This document shows positions 33,794 through 46,212 of a stretch of DNA of 64,000 nt, in pieces. The DNA comes from Eutypella sp. D-1 (taxonomy: Eukaryota; Ascomycota; Sordariomycetes; Xylariales; Diatrypaceae), in the NCBI GenBank assembly GCA_023313575.1, contig JAJTTP010000020.1:682001-746000 (forward strand), in the 5' to 3' direction. A program made the translations under genes and the position numbers. A model generated the notes under the pieces. That model made no database searches. It had not been told where the DNA came from and saw only the letters and a list, made by a program, of their open reading frames with translations. How positions within the stretch are numbered: the stretch's first letter is position 1; each line of letters begins with the position of its first letter.

Positions 33794-34554
33794 TCATCGG
33801 ACAACACGATCCACCCACTCCTTCTCAAGACGGCGAACCTCTTCTTTGAAAGCGTCGACCTCGCGGTAGCAATCGAGGGGACGACGATCGTTATCGGAGA
33901 GGCAGCGGACGACGTCAGCGCGGGCCTTCTCGACGGACTCGGGCAGCGGCCGTAGCTGCCGACGCCCCTCGAGCCGCGACCGCAGCGCCGCAACCTCGGC
34001 CGAGACCTCGCGCCGCCCCTTGCGCCGGCTCTCTTCCTCCTCCCGCGCCGTCTCCTGCCCCGCCCGCTCCAAAGCCTCCCGCACCGCCGCGCTCTCCTGC
34101 TCCCGCAGCTTCTTTAGCTCCGCTGCTACCCGCGCCTGCACTGCTAGCTCGGCGCTCTGCGCCCGTGTCGTGTCGGTCTGTTATTGCCGGGAGGGGAATG
34201 AAAGGGTTCCCTGGGGTTAGTGTGCGTGCGCTTTTAATGTAGGGAGGCAAGGGAGGTGTAGGGGAGTTCGCCGTGCTCTGACAGGCATTGTTGTAATTTA
34301 GGGGGTCGAGGAAGATATTTGGGGGGGGGGGGGGGGGTGGTTCGGACTCACCTCGCTGCTGGCCTGGAGAGACTCGACGACATCGTGGGAGACGCCTACA
34401 GGTCCGGAACTATGACACGCGCGGACAGGGCCGGTCTGTTAGCTTCAGTCGTGCCACATTTCCCAGTTTATCCTTCTTGACCAGCCATGTTATGTTTGTA
34501 AAGAACCTACGCTTTCCAGACGTGCGACTCCGGCTTCGACGAGTTGGCGCCCAT
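33794..34554 (-). CDS. mic19: MICOS complex subunit MIC19-like (DUF1690 family)
   Basis: MIC19 (also AIM13) belongs to the complex that forms crista junctions in the inner mitochondrial membrane. Three exons on the minus strand (34554-34511, 34409-34352, 34177-33794) give 161 residues. The protein starts MGANSSKPESHVWK, a Gly2 N-terminus suited to myristoylation as in this family. Next come VSHDVVESLQASSETDTTRA and a coiled-coil rich in Glu, Lys and Arg (AAELKKLREQESAAVREALE and onwards). It ends in the conserved block VEKARADVVRCLSDNDRRPL, DCYREVDAFKEEVRRLEKEW. The N-terminal exons were placed by frame and canonical splice sites. Intron 2 contains a run of 17 G on the plus strand (34321-34337), only 14 nt inside the donor. 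Confidence 0.87.
34321..34337. repeat. 17-nt poly-G tract inside the MIC19 intron
   Basis: This is an uninterrupted run of 17 G on the plus strand (C on the coding strand). It starts 14 nt downstream of the intron 2 donor of the MIC19-like gene. Such a tract is prone to slippage, and its length may be uncertain in an assembly. Confidence 0.85.
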
Positions 34555-37500
34555 TGCGGGTTTGACTGAAAAAGATTGATATTCGGTCCGTCAATGGGGA
34601 GTGAGGTGGGTGGTGGTAGGGGCTACTGTGAGAGAGAGCCTCAGATGCCGTCGTAGGGTTGCGTCTATCGTGGTTTATTCGATTTACATACGGGCAGGCG
34701 GGCGATTTCCCCCGAGCTTCAAAATGACGATGCAGGCGCTTATCGGGTACGGCTAGTAATAGGTGGGTCAAGCTTCCCGCTAAGTGTAGGTAAATTCTAG
34801 TAGTAGGTACCGAAGTATTTTTGTATTTAAGCCGAAAAAATCCCCTACAGTGTCCTACTGCCCCTGTTCTGCACTGTCAACACTGTACGGCCCGAGCTCG
34901 CCCCTTTTGACGTCGATGTCGGCAGGTTCCGGATTCCGGATCTACCTAGGTATATTCATTGCACCAACCTGACAATTTTTTTCAACGGATACTAGGCTAG
35001 GTATCTAGGTCACTTGGATTTTTGATTGGGCATTGGTTTGCCTTGTATCTATCTAGAATTGGAGCTGGGCTATAACAATACGTTCCTACGCGGGCGGCCT
35101 TCAACAAACCTGTTCATGTTAGTCAAGTGGAAGGAACTAGATATCCTCGTGTAAACCAGCCGCGGGTCACAGACTCACAGGTGTAAGGAAGCTCGAGAAT
35201 ATGACAGGCAATACCTAGGTATGCAGACATATTATTTGTCCTGCCCTCTCGGCCTCGATCTATACTGGGTACTTAAGTCGGATATTATCTCATATCACTC
35301 CTCATACCCATGTCTGCAGCCTATGGCAAGCTAATATGAGGATATCCAAGTTTTTCCCTGGTATTCAAACTGGTTGAGATTTGTTTATGTCTGACAAGAT
35401 GGCCTAGCCTGTATAAGTGACCTTCCAACCCTGCTTTTTTACTGTGCCTACTATTTCACCAACCCTCCAATGATAGCTACTCCTGAGAAGAGCATAATCT
35501 CCTAGATTTTGTACTGCTTGTCTAACCAAGGCGGGTCTACCCATAGACACTCCAGAGAAACAAGTCACTAAGACACTATTGCTAGGTTTCTACAGATGAG
35601 GATGTACCTGCGCATCTATGCTCCTACAGATAGGGTCACATATTCCTAGGTACCCGCTTTACTCATGCGGCTCTGCATGCTTCATGCTTTAGATGGCCAC
35701 TCTTCCAAGGTTCCCTGCCCATGCTCTATGAAGAATTCTTCCTAGTGAAGTATCCTTTGTCTACTTCTTAGGGTCAGGCACAAATAGCACAGGTATATAC
35801 GCCAATATGGACATTCTGTTCATACTTACAGCAAGAGGACCAAGGAAAATTCTTAATGCGCTAATATTATTGTGCCATACTGTGACATTGTTGTACTTGA
35901 CAGGTTAGAGTTTGCTTATACGCGTATATACACCTACTAAACATGTCTCCTTGCCAAGGAAGTTGGCGCACTTTGTTTGGTTAATCTCAAGTCCACGCAT
36001 GATGATGTCGCCTGTATAGTGCTTTCTATGTGGTTTTGCACTAGCTCCACAGGTATAGGGGGGGGTGGGGTACTTAGTTCCATTCCCCAGATTTTCCGGA
36101 TAGCTTATATCTATGTAGCTTTCAGCCGCATAACTTCCTAGGGCACTTATCTAGGCTGTCCTAAGGGAGATCACTGTCTACAATACTTAGGTAGGCTACT
36201 ATGGATGAAGTGTTAGAATATGAACCCATTGGCCTGGCCTGGGCCTGGCAGGTCTAGCAGGACTTGTCTCATACAAAATGCTATATCCGTAGCCCTTGAG
36301 AATCCCGAAATCCTACCATATAGTATACAATAGTGTGCCATTGCGTCCTCATAAAAGCTTCACTGTGTAAGCGGGCTTATTCAACGCCCTTATTTGGAGT
36401 AGAATACTGCTTTTATTGCTTGCTGAACAACGTATATCTTTTGTAGTGATATGAGAGCATACATCCAAGCTCGAAATAGAAGGCCTGCCTACTCCACACT
36501 GTCTCCCCGGGGCTTAGACGGGAGGAAAGCGAAAAGACGCGAAATTTTCGGCGGGCCTCTGGAGTGAACTCGAGATTAAAGAAGCCAGTCCGTTCCAAGG
36601 TTCTGCTTTTGCCAAATCTAAGCAAACAACCTTGGAATGACATCTAATCCGAGGGGGGGCCGCAGGTACTTGGACTGAGCGTACCGACATAGCTACATAG
36701 AAGCCTCGAAAAGCTTTACACATCCAACCCACACCCCCCCTTTCAGGTAGAAACACCGCTATGGAGCTGGTACCGGCGCTTGTACCTGGGATGTATCATC
36801 TGTATCAGCAAACGCGAACCGCGCTCCAATATTCGCACTCACCGGGCCAAGTTGCTCCTTCCTTCTCTCTCACTCCTCCACTCCCGTTCATGTATATCCA
36901 GTGAAGCTGTCGGCGTATTAAACCAGTAACGCGTAAACGCTAGCCCCACCCCAGCGGCCAGCCCCGTGTACTTCTTCTCTGGCCCTAAGCCGTGACTTAC
37001 CAACCGTTTCCCTATTCTTCTTCTTCTTCATCTACCACCCATATTTTTTCCCTCCCTTCTTCTTCCCTTCTTCCTCTCCCACCAACACAACTTCTTCTAC
37101 CACCATCCCATCCCTCTCTCTTCTCGTAGCAAAACCACTTGCCTACTACCGCAAAACTGAAAGACCATCCGTTGACCTGGATATAATTCTGTCTCGGATA
37201 TTCTTGCCCTTTTCTTCATCTTCATCAACTTGTGTTTCCCCATCTCAACTTCCCCGGTCGGCTTCCTTGACCGTTAAGACTTCCCGGCATCTATACTCCG
37301 CCGAACCAGTAAACTCTCGCTCCGGCATTCTCTGAACCGTAACACCAGACTAGGTAAGTCTTTGGTGGGCGCTGACGGCCTTCGTTTCCTTTTTTAAATT
37401 CCTTTTCTTTTTCTTTTTGTGCGTGTTTCTCGTTCGTCTTCTCCCTGTATCCCTCTTTTTCTCGTGGCATCGCATCTGTTCTGCTCTCCCGGGCCACAAC

Positions 37501-38303
37501 CCCGAAACCACTTGTATCACCACGATCTGTGATTTCATCCACTTCCCTCTTCATCACCCATATCTCCCAGGTAGGTGGATACACGCCGGCATCAGAAAAT
37601 CCCACCGGGCGAGCTCGCGATGTTTCCATTCGGTGGCAATGGCGCCTTCAGTCCCCCTGCGCCAGGTTAGTGCCTGGTTCCAGGCCACTCACCCCTCTTG
37701 CATTGCACCCATAGTCTCATTCCCATCTACCAAGGTATCCATTTCTGGAACTGGTTATGGAAAGAAGGGCAAGTGGTCAATGATGAGAACCCCTCACCCC
37801 TCACCCCTCGCCCCTCACTAGACTTGTTCAGTCAACCCTCCCTGTTTGGAGTCCCCTCTGTTGTTGTCGTTTGTTGCCTTGCCAGCTCTGTACACACCCC
37901 CTCCTCCTCACCTTAATCTCAGACAAGCCTTAGGAAGAAGGTGTCAACTTTCCAGCTCTAGCAAGCTTGTCTTTTGATACACAACCTGAATAAGCTGTGT
38001 CATATTGGCAAACACTCATTGTTCTTCTCTTTCCCACTTCACATACCAACCTCATCTGCCCCAGCTCAACTTCATTTGAAGGATAAGCCCCCTCAACTAC
38101 CATCAAGTAGTTGTAAGGATCCATCTACCCTTACCTCGAAATTTTCATCTCTTTTCATCAAGGGCCATCATCATCCATCAAAACCACCCTCCTTGGCGAT
38201 AGTATTTGAAAATCTCATCCGATTCTTTGCTGTTGCCATCGCATATCATCGGCAGCTCAGCTAATATCATCTCTTCAAGGCATTGTAGCATCAAACCGCC
38301 ATC
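34555..38303. other. Gene-poor spacer and long leader of the RRM gene (3.7 kb)
   Basis: No gene is supported between 34555 and about 36900. The frames are short, and the sequence carries many CCTAGGTA/GGTACC-like motifs. From about 36900 to 38303 the plus strand is strongly C/T-rich with CTTCTT tracts, as expected of promoter and 5' untranslated DNA of the RRM gene. A GTAAGT at 37354 could be the donor of a 5'-UTR intron. A 16-codon frame starting at 37620 (MFPFGGNGAFSPPAPG) ends at a possible GTTAGT donor and could be an upstream ORF or an alternative first coding exon. Confidence 0.5.
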
Positions 38304-40826
38304 ATGTCTGCCAACCGGGGTCAATCCGAGTCCCGAAGTGACAGTTCTAGCGTCTCGTCATCGCGCACCTCTTCGTCCGATCTGGGCCCAGGTGGTAAGT
38401 CATTCTCTCCCATATAGCAATGTGCTTCAAATCCAAGATTTCTGAAGATAGTTGGCGATTCGACAACTTCAGAACCGATGAAGATGAATATTGACGATAG
38501 CTGCAGGTGGCGTTCGCCTCGACAACAACCGCAACCTAGGTTCTCGCTTCTCATCGTTGGCCATTGAGTCTTCTGAGAATGCCCGAAGGTAAGAGGGATC
38601 CTATCGCATCGTAGCCTGATTGTAGTTGACACAATGCCAACAGCGACATGCACGCCCGCACCCGCTCTCTTAGCCAGGAGGGCTATCGCGGCGACGAGGG
38701 CAACCACGGCCGTAAGGCGTACGGCGTGACTCAGGGTAACGGAGGAACCGCTTCCCAGTAAGTATCACTCGAATGCTCCTCAGGTGTGATCTGCGCTAAC
38801 CCACACTTTCACCAGGGGCTCCCCTCAGTTCCAGGTGGGCAACGTCCCTAGCAACGGCGATGACAGCGATGTGTTCTCGGGCAAAGCTAGTTCGGGCCCT
38901 CCCACGTCTCCCATTGACGCCTCTGCTGCCTTCCAGGGTCAGCTCCCCCCTTTTGTCACTGCCCACACGGGCATGCCTAACCAGCCTGTTGCTGCCGCCG
39001 GCTACATGCCCCTCTATGGCGCTGGATACAATGGCAGTGCCGGCTACCAGGGCGCAGGTTACCAGGGCTCCGGCTATAACGGAGACAGCTACCAGGGAGG
39101 TGGTTATTCTCGTGGTCGCGATTCCGGCCATCGCCGTGACCGAGTCGGCGATGTCGATGCGCAGGCATACTACCCCGCCACTGCTTGTGTCTTTGTGGCT
39201 AAGTGAGCTTCGCCCCTCTAGACAGCGGCGCGTTTTGAGCGATTTGCTGACCTGCGTGAACTAGCCTGCCCGAGGGAATCAAGGATGGTCGCCTCGAGTG
39301 TGAGGTTACTCGTGCTTTCAGCGAGTATGGCACCGTCTTCGTCAAGATCCGCCGCGATGCAAAGAACATGCCGTTTGCATTTTGCCAATTCACCGTAAGC
39401 TACCCCGCGCCTTATCTCTAGATGCATCGTTGAGCTAACAGAAGATCAGAAAGACGAGGAGGCCCAGGTAGCCAAAGTTCGTGGCAAGGGTATCATGATC
39501 GAAGGCCGCCCATGCCGCACCGAGATGGTCAAGGCGAACCGTAAGTGGCTACAAATGGGTGCGGCAGGAGTGGAGATGCTGACATAGAAACCAGGTTGCT
39601 TCATCATCTACAACGCCCAAGGTTTCGACATTGGCATCGAGGAGGCCAAGTATCAACTCGCTAGCTACGGCCCGATGTCCAGATGTGAGAAGCTTCCACC
39701 CAACATGGTCGAGGCTCTGAAGCTGCACAGCGCCATTCTGGTCGAGTTTACCACCTTCGATCCGAGTCGTGATGTTGTTTCGGTAAGTAGAATACTGTTG
39801 CCCCAGCATCATGCCACCTGTCTTTCGCGTGCTCACACTTTGGACAGTCGTTCCGCCACAACCCCCAGTATCGCGTCATGGCTTATGACATGCGAAAGGC
39901 CGCACAGGGCAACAAGCCCGATGCTGACGAGGAATGGCTGAAGAGATATGAAGCCGACCGACGATCCATCTTTGTCGGCAACCTGCCGCCCCTGATGGAC
40001 AACCTCGAAGACGTTCTTCGAGGCATCTTTCACCACGTTGGTGACATTGTTGACGTCAATGTGGTTCGACGAGAGTCCCGTTCCAGTTCGCAGAAATCCT
40101 CTCTCCATGTCGAGCTCGGGCAAAAGAACTGACATCTGTGACTGTAGCTGGCAATCGCATCAATTCCTTCGCCTTCGTCGAGTTCGCTCGTCCGGACCTG
40201 GCTGAACGCGCCATTGAGAGAATGGTAAGAGTCCACACATCTTCCTCGAATTGCCCAACAGCACTAACACAGAACTTCTGCAGAACAACTGCACTGTGGG
40301 CGGCTGCCAGATCCGTGTTGAGCGCAAGTCGAGCCGTGATAAACAGGGCCCCCGCCTCATGCGCTCTCAAGCTGCGCTCGGTGGCTCGAACCGCGCTCGC
40401 TCGGATGATGACCGTATCCCCGCGACCCCTCTTCGACGTGAGGCTTATCACCCGTCTGCCCAGGCTAGTGGCCCTGCCGGACCCGGCGCGCACCCCATGC
40501 CTGGTTACGTGCCGGCGTATGCCAACTTTCCCGCCACTCCTCAGGGTACCCCTGGTATCATGGGTACTTACTATCCCGGCTACCCGGCGATGTACCATCC
40601 GGGTGCCCCCATCATGAGCCCTTATCTGACTAGCCCCCCTATGGCGCATCAGCACATGACTTGCAACCACGGTCTTCAGCAGTCCCCTGAGTCTGGAACT
40701 TCGGCCTCCTATGCCGCAGGTCAGACCGGCACTCCGACCAGATCTACCGGTCGTGATGAGGAGGTTACTGCCTATGTCAAGTCCGAGAACGCCAACGGTG
40801 GCACGGGCTCGTCCAAGAGCGCCTAA
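38304..40826 (+). CDS. RNA-binding protein with two RRM domains
   Basis: Ten exons are inferred: 38304-38394, 38507-38588, 38644-38757, 38816-39202, 39265-39394, 39450-39540, 39595-39782, 39848-40079, 40148-40224 and 40284-40826, giving about 644 residues. The N-terminal 230 residues are Ser-rich and then Gly/Tyr-rich (repeats such as GYQGAGYQGSGYNG). RRM1 begins ACVFVANLPEGIKDGRLECE and includes MPFAFCQFTKDEEA. RRM2 begins RSIFVGNLPPLMDNLEDVLR and includes INSFAFVEFARPDLAE. The C-terminal 160 residues are Pro/Gly/Tyr/Met-rich and disordered. Exons 8 and 9 can be joined at either of two in-frame donors (after 40079 or 40085). I do not recognise a specific orthologue; a role in mRNA binding is inferred from the domains. 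The start has a good context (CATC before ATG). Confidence 0.82.
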
Positions 40827-43547
40827 TCTTGTCAACGTTGCCGAGAGCGGGTGAGCGCAGTCGATCGGTAGCGTGCTTGGTAGTTTCATTGTTCTGTCCC
40901 CCAGCTTTGAAGTACCTGTCCTCAGATGTGTGGACGATATGAAGGGTCATGACGGTGGATCGATTCCAAGCTATGAATGAAGTCGTGCATGAGAAGAGCG
41001 TGAAAGACACTCAGCTGAGAGCATCGCGGCGTTGAAAAAGGGGTATTGTGAAAAGGTTCCAGCTGGCCAAAGGAAAGAGGTCATCGGAAACGGGTATGAA
41101 TGTCGCTTGGCTTGCAGCCTTGAGGAGGAAAAATGAGAGCCGAGCTGAGAGCACATGGTCATCAGTCATCGGTAAAAGGTCCGGCATTCTGCATCTGGCT
41201 TCGCTTATTGCTTTGAAGGACTACCGGGCAGAGTTGACTTCTCTTCTTCTTCTCCATTGGAACAGTCGGGGGAAACGCATACGAACTCTCAAGTCAGGAT
41301 ATGCTTGGTCGATCCAAATCCAGCACTTGGCTTCGAAATTGGCCTGTGTTTTCGGGTTGGAACCACTTCCGTTCTTGTCTTGTCCCTTCTTGTTATTTCA
41401 CCCCATAGACTTCTTCGTAATGGTAGCCTAGGTAGATCCCCGCCCCAGAAAAAATTGACCATCAGAGCTTTTAAAAAAAAAAGGTTCCATGCCGGCCATT
41501 ATTGTGAATATGAGCGTGCTGAACATGATTGTAGTGTGGGGTTGTGAAGCAGCATCGTAGTGCAGCGACGCAAGCGTCACTAAGACACGCGGGATGCCGC
41601 CGACAAGCCTGGGCCCAGCCCAGTTGGTAGGGACAGCATAGTGTCGACGCCTAGTACACTCGAGGGTGTAGCAGATGCATTTTCTCCGCAGCGCAGATCT
41701 CTCGGTGGCACGTCAGCCACAAGACAGTCGCCGAGTCCATATGAGCGTGCCGACCATAAAGCTTGCAAGCCCTTGTCTTGGCTTTAAAGTGAAGTACATC
41801 ATCTCTGTACGAAGCCCCGATAGTTCAAGAGCGGGAACCCCCTTGACGAGTGGATCGTACGGAAAGGCTGGCTGGATGAATGACGACCCTTGCTGGTAGG
41901 TTGGCAGGTAGATCTGGTCCTGCAGCGGGGAGGTGAGTTGGTATCCTGGATATCAAGCGGGTATGGCACGCCGAGGCTGGCTGTAAGAGGGTCATGGGTT
42001 TCCCGTTGCCTCTCTTCATGCATAACATAGCTAAGACGGCACCGTTGTGGGAATCCGTCTGGTCTTTCCAGACGAAAGGGGGTGCCGAGGCCAGCGAGGT
42101 GGACGAAAGACTTCTTAGATCAGGGTCTTGGATTGGAGGAGAGGTGGGGGGGAGCCGCCGGGATAGAGCGTTCATTCTCTCACGAAGCTCTAGCTAGCCT
42201 CGACTGGGGTCCCACCCAGCGGAAGAGGAGGATGAGGTGAGTCCGCCGACTGCTCTTCCGGGGTCCGGAGTCTAGAGCTGGAAAAAGAGGGGACGGGTTT
42301 ATGGGTACTCATGACCGGGTGTGTGTTCAAGGGATCAACTACTTTGTCTTCCTTGGGGAGAGATGTTTGGTGGGTTGGGGTGGGGGGGGGGTGGTTGATA
42401 GCAGGAAGAACGGTGGCATGAGGCAGAGAAGTCTTGAGATGAGTGTGTTCCACGATGATCAGGAGAGATGAGGGTGAGGATAGTTCAGGGAGGGAATATA
42501 GAGGGGCCCAGCATGGTCATGGGAGAAGTCTGACGATCATGTTCTCTTACCAAAACACACCGGGAGAGTTGAATGGGCTTGGCTCCGGGGAAAATGGGGA
42601 ACAAGGGCTCATAGATTATAGGAGAAAGGGAAATAATGCCAACAGAGAAATTCCCTTGCATACTTAATAGGGGGGCATGGATCCGTTGTGGATCTTGAGC
42701 CAAGAGGATCTTGGGAACGGTGGTGGTGCTAGTTGAAGATGGTGTGTGTATTTATTTTTGGCAGTGCGGAGTGGAGGTGTTCTACTTGAATGTTTACTTC
42801 CCGCTGAAAAATATTTTACTAGCGTTCTTCTCCCATGTGATAGCGTGCAAAAAAGTTGTGGGTGGCGCTAACATGAAAGGCGTTAGGTGGTCGCGATACG
42901 CGATGCCTAATGGGATTTAGCGTCCCGATATTGAATGTACACTGTAGCTCAGGGGGGGCTGCTCCCCGCTGCCTGCCTGTCAGCCAGGTGGCCATACCCA
43001 GCCAGCCAAGCCAGCTGAACTCACGTCATGGATACAATAAATTTGACTTGAACTAGCCCACGGGCGCTACTCAAGGGGGAAGGAGAGCGAGACAAGATCA
43101 CCTACGATAACTTACCACTGACTAACTAACCTTGGTACTATCTTCGGCCCAGTAGTCCTATTAGCGTCCGAAAAGAGTCCGCTGGAGCTGAAGAATTTTT
43201 CTTTTTCTATTTCCCTTTATCTTTAACATACTTCTCGAATATCTTCTCAAGCTTATGGATCCTTGACTGTCAACCAAGAGATCTGCATTGTGTTGTATTG
43301 TGCAGCCCTGTGCAGCTAACTATCGGCTCTTGTTGGTGTCAACTGCGTCTTGAGCACAGCTGTGGTCTTGTGCTTCTCATTCTTTATCCTTCATTGGACA
43401 AATTCGTAGTCTACTCACATGTCAGCGCTCACCTGACTTCCTTATTTACGATTCGAATACGCAAGGCTACGATAAAGGCCTCAAGGACTTGGGTTAGGAG
43501 GGGTTCAGTCTAATTCTGAGGCAGACCAAGGTTATTAAATCGTTACG
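40827..43547. other. Intergenic spacer, no confident gene
   Basis: This 2.7-kb stretch holds the RRM gene 3' region and the transporter upstream region. Short frames on both strands (for example 42190-42453 minus) are low-complexity and unsupported. There is a 10-G run at 42382-42391. No RNA gene was recognised. Confidence 0.5.
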
Positions 43548-46212
43548 ATGGGGGCACCTTCTTTCCAGGCATCCAATGCCATCATCTATGTTACTTATGG
43601 CGCTTTCCTGTAGGTCATTCCCTGATAAGATGCTCAGTCTTTTGGTGCATGTGAAGGGTAGCGGAGGCATTGGCTCCTTTTAAAAGGCGACAGGCATTAT
43701 GGTATATATGTTGGTGGTGGTTGGCCCAATTATCTTGTCTTTACATCTACAAAAGGGGCAAAGCCAGGACGGTAACGAAAGGGGCTGGCAGGCTAGGGTT
43801 GCGTTTAGGGGAGCCTTGTCATGCATGCATGATGCCGACACCCACCCCTTTTGTGGATGTTGAAAGAAGTGATAAGTGTGGGCACATCGGCAACAGGCCT
43901 GGCGTAAGCTGCAGGCACTGGCCTAGAGAGCCTGAAGAGCAATGGCTTTGAGCAAAACTCGCTAACCGTCCTCCAAACATACAGGTTGCTGGGGACAGGC
44001 TTGGCCTGGAAGATGAGGAATCAGTCCAAAGCACACTTCCTCTCTGGAAACAGGTCTCAGACCGGTTAGAACACCTAGAATCAAGCAGAGAGCCGAGTCT
44101 CTTCGCCTGGCTCTTGAGAAGCCTCCCCATACATATCCACTGAACAGCTTACTGACGACTATCTAGCTATCCCGATTGCGCTCAATTTCATTGCCGCTGG
44201 TGAGTAGAGCAGTGCCCAGCAAACTCGATCGCGAGTACCTATCTCTGTGTTTTTGCGGAGATCAAGGGCGGCAGCACTGTTATGGATTTAAATCCCGCCA
44301 ACTATCCACGACCACGCGGCACTGGTCCCATCGGAGACCCGACGTGCATGGCGAGATACTCGCCTTGGTAGGATTAGAGAGTATGGGTTACGCAAGCTGA
44401 CTGTAGGTTCACACCCAAGATCAAGAGGTCGATTCTCCCTCATGCCCGGCTCTACGTAGCTGGGTTTGAGGGAGAAAAGGCCGCGGCTCACTACGGGCGC
44501 CGAATCGAAGCAGTCCTGGTTGGGTCCACCCTGTCTGCCCCGTCATCGGCGGGGAACATGGCAGGAGATCCGTCCGGGACTGCGACGATGAAGCTGAGAT
44601 TGTACCGTAATTACTCGATCAAGTTAATGCTTGCGTGGGAAACGTGCTGCCGCTCCGATCAAACTCCTCCCCCCCTCTCTTTCGTATATACTAACCGTGC
44701 CACTTGTGCGTCTCGTCAGCTATGGGTGCGGGTATTCTGTTCTCATATCCCCAACTCGCCACACTAGCTGGCCTACAGGGAGTTATCGTGTACGGCATCT
44801 CGGCCTCCTCACCTCTTCTCCTCTTTGCTCTTCTGGTACCCATCATTCGTAGGAAGTGCCCCGAGGGTTTCGTGCTTACCGAGTGGACGAGGCAGAGGTA
44901 CGGCATCGTGACTGCGCTATACCTAGGTGCTCTAACGCTCCTCACCTTGTTCCTTTACATGGTGGCTGAGCTGTCTGCCATCGGCCAGGTCGTCACCGCG
45001 CTGACCGGACTAGACGGTCTGCCAGTGATCATTGTCGAATGCGTTATTACAACTATATATACTTGTATGTTTTATTCCGAAACTCATATCGCAGTTGGCT
45101 GCGGGTCGCTATAGGAATCTCTGCTAACCATTGACTATCGGATAGCTCTGGGTGGTTTCACTATCTCCTTCTTAACCGACAATATTCAGGGCGTTATGAT
45201 CAGCGGCCTGATTATTGTCGCCGCTATCGCGGTCGGTGTTCAGGTGGATATCCAGCCAGACCTTGTCAAGAACTCGCCTTTGCTTGACGCGAGCCTCATC
45301 GGCTGGCAGCTCATCTACATCCTCCCTATCGCCATCACGACGAATGAGTTCTTCCTTGCCAACTTCTGGCTGCGCGCCTTCGCCTCTAGGACCGACAAGG
45401 ACCTCTGGATTGGTCTTGGCATCGCATCCTTCGTCATTTTCTGCGTGCTGACCCTTGTGGGTGCTACCGGTCTCATCGCTGTCTGGTCCGGCGTGTTCCC
45501 TGGTGACCCACCGGCCGAGGATGGCTCAGTTGCCTTCTTTCTGATTCTAGAGAAGCTACCTAACTGGGTGGTCGGCATCGTACTTGTTATGGTAGTGACC
45601 CTCAGCACCGCTGCCTTCGACAGCCTGCAGTCGGCCATGGTCTCGTCTGCTTCCAACGATATCTTCCGCAACCGGCTCAACATCTGGTGGATCCGCGCCG
45701 GCGTCGTCCTCATCATTATCCCTGTGGTCGTGATTGCCATCCAGGCGCCCGGTATCCTGCAGATCTATCTCATCTCGGACCTGCTCTCGGCGGCGGTTAT
45801 CCCCGTGCTGATTGTCGGCCTGTCGGAGCGTTTCTACTACTGGCGCGGTTTCGAGGTCGTGGTCGGTGGCCTCGGCGGCATCCTAACCGTATTTATCTTC
45901 GGCACCATCTACTACGGCAGCGCCAAGCAGGGCGGCGAGCTCATCCTCCTCCAGCAGGGGCTCTACACTGGCGACTGGGGTGCGTTCGGCGCATTCGTCG
46001 CCGCCCCCGTTGGCGGCCTCGTCTGGGGATGCCTCGCCCTCGCCTTCAGGCTCACCTTCCAGTTCATACTATCTCGCAGACGCGGCATCCCCTTCACCGC
46101 CCTAGATCGCCCAGTCGAACAGGCCCGGAGCGCATACGACAGCTCCCAGGACGACGCGGCGATGGCCAGGGACGAGGTCGCCATGCCCAAGGTAATCGGG
46201 AAGTTCTTCTAA
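43548..46212 (+). CDS. Sodium:solute symporter (SSS) family transporter
   Basis: This is a predicted plasma-membrane symporter with the LeuT-type fold; the substrate is unknown (the fungal family includes urea and polyamine carriers such as Dur3). Five exons are inferred: 43548-43609, 43985-44064, 44167-44199, 44720-45064 and 45146-46212, giving 528 residues. The small exons give a continuous N-terminus (MGAPSFQASNAIIYVTYGAF, then LLLGTGLAWKMRNQSKAHFL, then AIPIALNFIAAAMGAGILFS). Family-like stretches are CPEGFVLTEWTRQRYGIVTA, YMVAELSAIGQV, IYTSLGGFTISFLTDNIQGV and AAFDSLQSAMVSSASNDIF. At least a dozen hydrophobic segments are visible. The protein is shorter than typical Dur3. Introns 1 (375 nt) and 3 (520 nt) are long for this genome, and exon 3 is only 33 nt. 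Confidence 0.85.

Noticed and set aside
42190..42453. A Pro/Ser/His-rich 87-codon minus-strand frame
   Set aside because: It is low complexity derived from a G-rich tract and has no conserved segment or neighbouring exon.
44404..44450. A tRNA T-arm-like stretch inside transporter intron 3 (GGTCGATTCTCC)
   Set aside because: The T-stem does not pair well and no D-arm or anticodon arm precedes it.
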